Shown here piece by piece: positions 9,795 through 19,498 of a stretch of 64,000 bases of DNA. The position numbers and the translations under genes were made by a program. The notes below the pieces were generated by a model, which saw nothing but the letters and a program-made list of their open reading frames with translations, was not told the DNA's origin and searched no databases. Origin of the DNA: Gigaspora margarita (lineage: Eukaryota > Glomeromycota > Glomeromycetes > Diversisporales > Gigasporaceae); NCBI GenBank assembly GCA_009809945.1, contig WTPW01000325.1, positions 220,109-284,108 of the forward strand, written 5' to 3'. Every line of letters begins with the position of its first letter. Positions within the stretch are counted from its first letter, which is position 1.

Positions 9795-11518
9795 ATGATT
9801 AAATCTTTTATGAAAGTTACTATTTATCTTATTTATCTTTATTATTTCATTATTAATGGTGTAAATGCGTTTATTCCTTCTCCGAGAGCAGAACAAGCTG
9901 CTATTCTCGTTAACAATAAAATTTATTTTTATGGCGGAATTAGTGAACGTACTAAATTTTCTGACTTCTTTTACCTTGATGTTTCAACATCATTTAATAT
10001 ATCATCGATGTTCTGGGTTAATATTACTCCAATTATTGGTTTACCAGTAAGAACTGCCTCGACAGTTTGTATTTATGGAAAGGATAAGGATAAAATTATT
10101 TATATTGGCGGTACTAATATTGTAGGAGATAATTTTACAACTGTATTTGATACTACAACACAACAATGGAGCCCATTAAAAGTGTCAACAAATTTTACTC
10201 GAAGGCTTATTCAATGTGTTGTTTCAGAAAATGATGTATATGTCTTTGGTGGAGATCCAAATCATCCAAATAAAGATCACATAATTAAACTAGATACAGT
10301 AACTATTGCGTGGACAGAATTGAATCCTGGACCGGCACCAATTGGTGGGGTTCAAGCTTATAGTGCTATACTTTTAAACAATGCTACTATATTGTATATT
10401 GGAGGCAAACGAGGTAGTGGTGTTAAAACATTTTCCCAGGTTTGATTTCCTACAACTATTACTTATTTAATTTCTTATAATAATATAGATGTTACTAATA
10501 TTAATCTTAATAGTTGTCAGTATATAACATAAATAATAACTCTTGGAGCCAAATTGTAAGTTTTTAGTGCTAAATTTTGCCTTTAATATAGTATTGAAAA
10601 TTGAGAACTCGCCAATTTTATTTAGACTACATCAGGGGATATTCCCCCGTCACGTTATGATCACGGTGCAGTCTTTATTCGTAAGTTCTTTAATAATCTA
10701 TCTTGATGCACCCTCTTAATCAATATATGGGAACTCTACTGTGGTTTATCATTTATACTTAAAGGTAGATGGTCGACGAAATGGCTGTCGACAGACCCAT
10801 ATAGTAAAGGGTGACAGGAAATCATCTATTTTATTTGAGAGTTCACATATGATATAATAGTTTGTTCTGGACTATTATAACAATTTTTTTTTCTGCTATT
10901 GATATTTAGATCAATTTAATCAAATTTTAATACTTTATGGAAATTCTTCAAATAAGCCAATTATGGCGCTTGATACCTTGACTTTTGAATGGTCAATCCC
11001 TACAATTAAAAATGATGGTGGTCCTACTATTGGTTTAATACGTTTTACTTCAATACTGATTGGAACTTATATTTTTATTGCATTTGGTTCATTCAGTAAG
11101 TATATAAAATATTATAACAATCATAATTTGAATATAATACTCACAAATAAATAATTTGTAAATTTTAGATGATAGTGGAATAAATAGTACAAATAATTTT
11201 TTTCTTCTTGACGTTAGTCAAAAAAATAATTATGAATGGGTTAATTCATATGACTCTACCAAACAATTCCAATCGGTTCCAACCGCAACTACAACGCATT
11301 CAGCGACTTCTAACACTTCATCATACAATAATGGTGCATCATCTAACTTATATAATAGTATTGGTGCAATTATTGGTATCGCTTTTGGTGCAATTGCAGG
11401 GATTATAATATTATCAGCTGCAGCTGTTCTTATTGTTAGAAGATATGGCCACCCCGTTTATTATCATGCTCCGCAGGAAGGATCTAGTGATAAACCTAAT
11501 AATGAAGTCTTTGAATAA
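9795..11518 (+). CDS. Kelch-repeat single-pass membrane protein, five exons
   Basis: Exons 9795-10439, 10514-10555, 10626-10680, 10910-11095 and 11169-11518. All joins are GT-AG and the reading frame closes exactly (1,278 nt, 425 aa). Residues 1-25 are a hydrophobic signal peptide. Kelch/galactose-oxidase-like blades follow, with motifs such as IYFYGGI, IIYIGG, VYVFGG, ILYIGG and the TSGDIPPSRYDHGAVFI block. The end of exon 5 encodes a Ser/Thr/Asn-rich stalk, a ~23-residue membrane segment (IGAIIGIAFGAIAGIIILSA) and a short cytoplasmic tail starting RRYGHPVYY. Predicted location is the cell surface or secretory pathway, with the kelch propeller outside; partner unknown. Introns are ~70-75 bp except intron 3 (229 bp), which carries two GTCGAC words in inverted arrangement and may hold a small insertion. 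The donor of intron 1 (GTTTGA) is weak. No breaks seen. Confidence 0.88.
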
Positions 11519-12146
11519 AGGATTCATTCATATTTTTAATATCCAGCGTAAACTATGGGAGTTTTATTTATCAAGAAATTGCACTTACAGGCGGCTTTGC
11601 CGAGTAAAGATTTAATTGCAATAAAATTATAAAATTAAAATAATAAAATGTTAATTTGATTTATTAATATACTGTAGCATAATCCTGTATCTAACTTCAG
11701 GCGTCAGAGCTAAAATAGGAGAATCTAATTCGGTTGAAACAGGATTATTATTAAAAAAAAAAAAAAAAAAAAAATTAAACAAACAATATACTGCTGAACC
11801 CGGTGTTAATTTGTAATGTCAAAACAAATCGTTAATAATTTTGGTCAAATTTGCTGATCATTTGACCAGATCTAGTACAAAACAACTTTAAATGTGGTCA
11901 AATGATCTGCAAGTTTGACCAGAATTATGAACGATAGTTTTGATCATGTTTCTCTTTCAGCAGCCTGATCCCTTGCCACTTATTTAGATATTTGATTGAA
12001 TAATTGGGCAAATAATTTATCAGCTATAATTGGTTATTAAGCTGTATGACTGATCGCGGTCAACGGGCTGTGAACGATTAAATCAATCAAATCGATACTC
12101 ACTACACAATACCTCATACCTGCGAGTAGCTAATACGATGGAATTA
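11519..12146. other. 3' flank of the kelch gene
   Basis: Contains AATAAA-like signals (~11619, ~11640), a small hairpin CGGC-TTT-GCCG at 11592-11602 and a poly(A) run at ~11752-11774. No gene. Confidence 0.5.
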
Positions 12147-12673
12147 CAGGAGGGTCCCCAAAATTCCGGGTTGGATGCGTCGGATCTAGGTTGGCGTATA
12201 ATCCAAGTTGTTAGCAGGTTCTATAGCAAAATTATCAGCTGGGCATTTTTTTACTTAATGAATGGACACAGGTAGAACTATAAATATTTTCTAAATCTAT
12301 TATGATAGAAAACCTTTGTTAGATATAAACTTTTCCAGCAGTTTTTTAAAAAAATTTCTTAATCAGAACTTATCGTGTAGCATGTTATTTTTATTGTGGT
12401 ATTCCAAACATAATTTTATACATCATATAGCGATAAGATCGTGTAACATGAGATCGAGCCAACTAATAACATAACAATTTAGGATAAGGGTTAGCATTAA
12501 AGTTAATCTTTTGAAAGAATACTTACCGAAAAGGTTTATTGTTCTACCTGTGGGATATGATTTATTAGTAAAAATTTTTTATGAAAGAGCAAAATTGATC
12601 GATTCCGATCCAGCCGACCATGATTCCGATGCACTCCGAAGTATCCCGACCCGGTATGTTTGGGACGCCCCTG
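12147..12673. mobile_element. Tc1/mariner-type MITE, TA target duplication
   Basis: 527 bp. The left end is CAGGAGGGTCCCCAAAATTC; the right end reads CAGGGGCGTCCCAAACATAC on the other strand; both are flanked by TA. No transposase. A shorter, diverged copy in the opposite orientation lies at ~39835-40028, and outward-facing ends of relatives flank 32.5-33.6 kb. Confidence 0.75.
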
Positions 12674-12689
12674 TATGAGTTACGTACGT

Positions 12690-13037
12690 TAGGGCTGTTA
12701 ATGGAGCATAATACTCTGGAGTAAGCTAGGAGTTACTGCTAATACTGCTCTGAATTAAAAATATAAATAATTTATTGCTAATTGTTGTACATCGAAAATA
12801 AATTTATCAAGTTAATTAACAATGTAGCATTCAATAGAGTTTGTTCTAGATATTGAAATATATATTGCAATTTAGAAAATAGTTTTTAATATGTTATAAA
12901 ATTTAGTCTGAAGTGACAATTTGGAGCAAATTATGGAGTATAATCTGGAGTTGTGACCTCCAGTGTGGTGTGGTTTTGATGTTTACTCTGGCAGAGTATG
13001 CTCCACACCACTCTGGATCACTCTATTAACAGCCCTA
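12690..13037. mobile_element. hAT-type MITE with CTGGAG word
   Basis: 348 bp with ends TAGGGCTGTTAAT and ATTAACAGCCCTA, flanked by a perfect 8-bp duplication ACGTACGT (12682-12689 and 13038-13045). Words such as CTCTGGAGT and CTCCA cluster near both ends in both orientations, likely transposase-binding subterminal repeats. No coding capacity. Confidence 0.85.
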
Positions 13038-14258
13038 ACGTACGTACATCTTACGTCTAACCATACGTACATACGCACAATGTTCATCTTCATCGCAAAA
13101 ATTTCATATCACGTACACGTACACACGCATTAACAAAAAAACCATAACCCTTTCTTAAAATAGACAATTGAAATTCGCAACCCTTACTAAAAATGTAATC
13201 CACAGACATTAGGTTAAACGACAACAAAAAAGTTGAAGAAACCTACCACATGTCATGCTACACAAGAAACAGATCGTACTGGTATAAACATCATCAATTG
13301 AAGATATTGAACCTTTATTGAAAGATAAACAAGACTCATTGTCTCTTGAATGTCATTTAAAATGGTATTTAGTTGATGTATCAGGATATGAAAGCTTATT
13401 CCAATGGAGTTCGGTTGGTCATGAAGTTAATATTAAATCATGCGAAACACCAATGAAATCAACGTCTAATTATTTAGAAATCTATGGATCTAACATAGGT
13501 GAGATTATCGATTATACGTTAAAATTAGCTTGCATTTCGTCCTCTTTTCATGCTAAAGTTACCCAAACTGCAAATTTTTTTTAAAAAATGAAAGATCCTA
13601 ATGATTATAAAATAGTCGCTCTATATATAGTAAAGGATTAAATGAATTCTTTTACTTTGAAGTTGAAATCACAAATCAAGGAATGATGGGTAAACTTAGC
13701 TTATAATACTGTACACCTAATAATTTTTCTCATTTTATATTAATAATTACTGTTTTAAAGATTTATCAGCATAGGGTTTTGTACAGAACCAATCAGATCA
13801 AATACTATTGAAAATTATAAGGCAGGTAATTACATTATTGGGCTTCAATTTTCTTTGATTAATAGCTAATGGTTATGATCTATTATAAATCATAGAGCAA
13901 GACTATATTTCATGGAGTTATCACGATTAGTGATGTTACCCGGGTCAAAAAATAGCAACCCGGATCAATAAAGTTCGGGTCACGTACTAACCCGGGTCAT
14001 AACCCGGGTTATACGGGTTAGCCAATCAGACCTATCTCCCGTGATTTTTTATTATTTTAGCCAATCAACGCAAGATGTCGTTTATATATAGATAAAAAAA
14101 ATATCGCATCATCTAATAAGTTTAACGATACAAACGATACAAGCCTAAATAAAGTCGATTAAATAATACTGAAGTAGTAAGTAATTTTAGAGTTGGCAAT
14201 TGTTGAACTTTATTAAACATTAATATTAAACAACATATTTGTTGTTAGAACCGTTATA

Positions 14259-14365
14259 ATAAGTGCATGAAAAAAAAAAATAATTAAAATAAGTGCGTGA
14301 AAAAAAAGAACGATTAATAAGTGCGTGAAAAAAACCCCCGATTAATAAGTGCATGAAAAAAAAAA
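14259..14365. repeat. Short tandem repeat inside the hAT element
   Basis: Four units of AATAAGTGCRTGAAAAAAA with variable A-runs. Possibly part of the 5' untranslated or subterminal region of the element. Confidence 0.7.
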
Positions 14366-14487
14366 TTGAATAATACTTGTGCAAAGTCTATTCACATTCA
14401 AACTACCTGTAAAAGGTTACCATTGTAAATATTTTATTGTGCTCCAAGGTTTGTTGAGAATTATTACAAGCCTATTGAAGAATATAT

Positions 14488-15533
14488 CAGTCTATCGAGA
14501 TGTCACACCTAAATTTTTTACTATATAAATTTATATTAAAAACATATAAAATTACTATATAACTTTAAAGCCATGATTCTTTTGGATTTACAAACCAATT
14601 ATTTTCAAATTTTGAGATTAAGTATATCAAGAATAGTAGAATAAAATCACTTAGAACAGTTTTTTAAATTCCTATAAAAATTGAAGATTTTACTAATAAA
14701 ATTTTATGAAAAAGAAAAATTTGTTAAATCTGAAACTATAATTATATGTAAAATTTTATGCTAAACAAAGTTTACTTAGATGACAAAATTGGTTGTCTTA
14801 ATAAAAAAAAAAGTTTGCTATATACTAAAGCTAAAAATTTCAAAATTTCTATATACAACGTTTTTTTTTGCTAAGAAAATCTAGTTTGGGCTTGTAAGTA
14901 AAATTGTTCAGCATAAAATTTTATGACAATAATAAAGGGTAGAATTCAATTTTTTAAACATTTTACTAAGTAAAAAATTGAATCAAAGTTTTTGTAAAAA
15001 AAATTTTTTTTTTTGCGAAAAACTTTGATTCAATTTTTTACTTAGTAAAATGTTTAAAAAATTGAATTCTACCCTTTATTAATGTCATAAAATTTTATGC
15101 TGAACAATTTTACTTACAAGCCCAAACTAGATTTTCTTAACAAAAAAAAAAGTTGTATATAGAAATTTTGAAATTTTTAGCTTTAGTATATAGCAAACTT
15201 TTTTTTTTATTAAGACAACCAATTTTGTCATCTAAGTAAACTTTGTTTAGCATAAAATTTTACATATAATTATAGTTTCAGATTTAGCAAATTTTTCTTT
15301 TTCATAAAATTTTATTAGTAAAACTTCAATTTTTATAGGAATTTAAAAAACTGTTCTAAGTAATTTTATTCTACTATTCTTGATATATTTAATCCCAAAA
15401 TTTGAAAATAATTGGTTGTAAACCCAAAATAATCATGGCTTTTAAAGTTATATAGTAATTTTATATGTTTTTAATATAAATTTATATAGTAAAAAATTTA
15501 GGGTATAATATAGTGTGACATCTCAGTAGACTG
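14488..15533. mobile_element. 1,046-bp near-perfect palindrome (foldback element), copy 1
   Basis: The two ~520 bp arms are reverse complements with few mismatches, meeting near 15005 in a poly(A)/poly(T) centre. The ends are CAGTCTATCGAGATGTCACA on the left and, on the other strand, CAGTCTACTGAGATGTCACA on the right. No coding capacity. It sits inside the hAT element upstream of the transposase, so it inserted later. A second member with two nested insertions lies at 23800-25384. The target duplication is not resolved. Confidence 0.88.
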
Positions 15534-15654
15534 TTATACAGCCTTAATATAAATGTATTAAGAGTGGTTAGTATCACAATACCTATTTATTTAAATATTT
15601 ATTTTACTGTATATTTATTAAAAAAACTAATAAATTTAATTTTGTAGAGACCAA

Positions 15655-17723
15655 ATGCATGTAAATGAGAATGATAGTTTAGAAATGAGCGATGTAGAAA
15701 GCTTAGATATGAGTGAAGCTTCATTACAACTCTCTATACCATCTACACCACCATCTACACCATCTACACCATCTCGTACAAGTAATCAGCCTTTATTTGG
15801 TAATTTGCAACAGCAAAAAAGAACTGAAAAACCAGATGGAAGCCCTGTAAAAAATTTTTATTCGATAGTATTAATCAATAATGTTGAATTTTGGACTTGT
15901 CGGCATAAAAGTTGTATTTCACAAGTGAAATATCGAAAAGATGGGTCAACATCAAATTTGTGGAGACACTTACGGGGTAAACATCATCTTTCAAGAGAAA
16001 TAATCAAAAGTGGTCGTGTAACTATTGAATCAAAAAGCAACGGTAGTTGTGAATTTCATGTAACTGCGGAACCCTCACAAATGACATTAACTCAGGCGTT
16101 CAATAAGACAACTAAGTATACGTCTAATAACCTGAAACAAAAAAAACTCAATAATAATATTGCAGCTTTTATTGTTAATGACCTTCAACCTTTCTCAGTT
16201 CTTGAGGAACCATCATTTAAAAAAATCATTGAAGTCTTGACCCCCAAATTAATATACCTAGTAAGGATCAATTGAAAGAAATCCTTATTAATGCAGAAGA
16301 CAAAATTTTACGAAATGTGCGTGAATATGCACTCAATGATGCTGAAATTAGCTATGCATCGTTTACCACCGATATGTGAACTTCCAACAATGATGATCCA
16401 TATATTGTTTTACATTTCACTGGATCAATAGCGATTTCCAAATGAAAGAAATGGTTGGAGAGATTTCATGTTTTCTGTATCCTCACACAGCAGAGCGTCT
16501 TGACAAGTAAAATTATCAAAATTCTTCATAACCTTAATCTTAAAAATAAGATTATTTGTGGAACAGTTGACAATGAATCGAACATTAAGTCTTGTTTACA
16601 AAGGTTAGAACAAAGGCATGGTATATCAAAAGTTTTTTTGTTTTGGCCACATGCTACAACTTGCTATACTCAATGCGTTAAAAGAATGTGTTGAAATTTT
16701 GAATTTAATCAAAAAATGCAAAGACATCGTATCCCATTTCAATGGTAGTCCAAAGCAGAAACAGTTCCTTTTAGATGCTCAAATAAAAATGGAGGAGTGT
16801 GATAGGCTTCTTTTTGTAGTTCGTGATGTGTCAACCAGGTGGAACTCAAGTTCTATTTGTTGAAACGATTGGCTACACTTAAACCAGCAATGTATAAGTA
16901 TAAATCGCTTTTGGTTGAGTCCAATGAAAATATGGCATTACGAAGTTATGAGGATAAAGAACTATCGTCTAATGAGTAGAAAATGGTAACTGAATTGGTT
17001 GAATTGTTGCGACCTTATGAGGTTGCTTCAAAATGGTTGTCCGGTTCTCAGTACCTGACCCTATCACAAGCATGGTACGCAATCAACTATATTAAGACGA
17101 AAGTTAATTGTGCATTAACATTTAATGCTGGTGTTCAAAAATTTGGAAAGCATCTTTATATATCAATTCAGACTCAATTTTCAGCACCGACGAGATTAAT
17201 TCGACTTGCCACCTTCTTTGATCCATGAACTAAAGATATGCAGATCTTTACAGAAGAAGAAAAGCATTATACTATTTCTGAAGCACGTGAAGAGTACCGT
17301 GAATTAATTAATTTTTATGAATCAAACGAATTGTTAAACATGGAACAAATAGATTTTAGTAACAAAATTTGTAGTGACGAAGATATCTTTTTGACAGAAA
17401 CTACTTTTCCTGACAAGCAATCAGGTCAGCAAAATAATCCTGAGTGTGAATTCGATTCGTACTTGTTATTGCCAAAGGTATCAAGTCAAACAAATATACT
17501 TCAATGGTGGGATTCAAGAAAGACAGAATATCCAGCACTCACAAAGCTTGCCCGCAAATATTTGTGTATCCCTGCAACATTGGTGCCATCCGAACGTCTG
17601 TTTTCATCTGCAGGTCTCACTATCACAGAGAAACGATCAAGGCTTAGCCCACAGAGTGCTGGAACCCTTCTATTTCTTAAGGCAGCTCTAAAGATTTGGC
17701 CGGCCTCTCATGTTTTTGAATAA
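15655..17723 (+). pseudogene. hAT transposase, broken
   Basis: Begins with an ATG at 15655. Residues ~80-120 form a BED-type zinc finger (FWTCRHKSC ... SNLWRHLRGKHH), which binds terminal DNA in hAT proteins. Later pieces show the catalytic-core motif TTDM-TS (~16365), GHMLQLAI (~16640), DVSTRWNSS (~16825) and the C-terminal hATC dimerisation region PATLVPSERLFSSAGLTITE (17570-17640). At least five stops or frameshifts interrupt it: after ~16274, at the TTDM motif, and near 16440, 16860, 16980 and 17226. No active protein is possible from this copy. Confidence 0.9.
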
Positions 17724-19498
17724 ATTTATACAAGGGGTTTTTATTCGAGAGGTTTTTTTTTTTTTTCTTAAAAAATGTCTTTGGGCATTTATTAAGTTTT
17801 TTTTTTTATGTTGGTTCTAACAAGAACTTATATAATAGGCTTTTTTTTTTTTACGAATATTGTCATTGCTTTTTTTTTAGTTTCGGGTTAATAAAACTAG
17901 AATTCTTGATGTAATTGTTACATCATTATTTCGATTTGTCAAGTTGCGCAAGTTGCGCATAGAGTTGGTGTAAGTTTTAGACATCAAGTAATTTTTGATC
18001 GTTTAAATAATTTGGTCGAAACTTGGCATAAATAAAAGTAAATATTAAATTACAGTTCAAATATAATAATGGATATCTATTATTGCTATGATAGCAAAAC
18101 TTATGTACTTTTAATATCAGATATAATTTATTCAATTCTTTATAAACTATCGAATTTATATAACTTTCATCGCGTCATATATTAAGTACCAGAGTTACAA
18201 AAATTCGGCTAGTACTATTGCATCATTTGATTTGAATGTACGATTATATAAATTACGTAAATAACGGTAATTTGACAATCTTATCTATATAGTACTATCA
18301 ACTTAGACTAATTAAACTGAGATGAGATTATAGCAGATCAGTATAGGTAAGAGCAGTTCCATATAGCATAGGTCGAATTTTTAGAACTATACTGATCAGC
18401 TTTAATTTCTAACCCTAATATTACTCACCTATACCGTGAAATACCTATTGCCCTATTGAAACCCGGGTTAGATCAATGTGTGACCCGTGACCCGCATAAC
18501 CCGGGTTAGGCCAATTTGTGACCCGTGACCCGCATAACCCGTGGAGGTTTATGACCCGCACGGGTTAGCCTGACCCGGGTAACATCACTAATCACGATGA
18601 TGGCTACTTTTTTAGCTCTAAAAAAGGCAGTCCATATGGACCGTCATATACAACTGGTGATACTATCGGTTGTTATTTAAATTTTAGAAATAGAATAGTT
18701 TTCTACACTAAAAATGGAGTAATATAGGCAACTTATCACTTTGTGAATGCCCAACATTTTAAGACAGTTATATTTATTTTTGACATAGAATTACTTATTT
18801 CAAGGCGTTACGTGTTATCTACCCGATTTACAAAATTCCAAGACAATTTTCTATCAGCTTAGATCACACAGTTCTATAGAAACAATTGATGATCGAAAGT
18901 TCAAATATTCTGGTAAATTTATTTATTATAAATAATTGACTTTTCTCTTTTTTTTTTTATTCAACATATTTTTTTTTATTAACAGCAATGAACAATGATG
19001 ACATTGGTGAAGAATTAAAAAACTGCTTGATGTTTTATATAATAATGGTTTGATTTATTTATTAGATCATCAACTAAATAATGAATTGCTCTAATACATC
19101 GAGCAAAAACTTGTTTAATTATGAAAATGTACGAAGAAACGATTGAAGATTTAACTAAGTGCTTGAAAATGAGCAAATTAATTTACTTTCACTAAGATAT
19201 CGAGGAAAATTTTATTTATTATAGATGAATATGAAAAAGCATATGCAGATTTAACTAAAGTGCTTGAAGATGAACCAGATATTGAGGAGAAATCAATCAG
19301 GTAAAAGAAAAATATTATGAATCTTTCGATGATTTAAAGGAATTATTAAAAATTGATCCAGATTATGTTTTGGCAGTAAACGCCTACGAATTAGTAGAAA
19401 ATCGTATGATATGAGCACTTATAAATTAATTTTCCAAGGACTTTTAAACTTTTAAAATTATAAGAACTAATAATAAATATAATTTTCAGTTTAGTTTT

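Larger units (their letters stand above)
13928..18590 (+). mobile_element. hAT DNA transposon, 4,663 bp, with intact ends
   Basis: Perfect 19-bp terminal inverted repeats (TAGTGATGTTACCCGGGTC and its reverse complement at 18572-18590) and a perfect 8-bp target duplication ATCACGAT (13920-13927 and 18591-18598). ACCCGGGT/ACCCG words recur in both subterminal regions (13935-14030 and 18460-18580), typical hAT transposase-binding repeats. It carries a broken transposase (15655-17723) and a nested 1,046 bp palindrome (14488-15533). The matching ends suggest mobilisation in trans or a fairly recent insertion relative to the decay of the transposase. Confidence 0.93.
13289..19414 (+). pseudogene. 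SPRY-domain plus TPR-like gene, broken and split by a hAT element
   Basis: Host gene remnant. 13289-13584 is an open stretch (SLSLECHLKWYLVDVSG...) whose domain I do not recognise. 13615-13690 reads GLNEFFYFEVEITNQGMM and 13770 onward gives ISIGFCTEPIRSNTIENYKA, the first half of a SPRY domain with a probable intron between. The hAT element inserts within ...SWSYHD at 13928. After it (18599 onward) the same SPRY domain continues as [20 protein letters not shown], then a block ending FYTKNGV. TPR-like pieces follow at 19200-19414 (AYADLTKVLEDEPD; ESFDDLKELLKIDPDYVLAV). Besides the insertion there are several frameshifts and stops. In related proteins SPRY and TPR mediate protein-protein binding; this copy cannot make a whole product. 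Confidence 0.75.
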
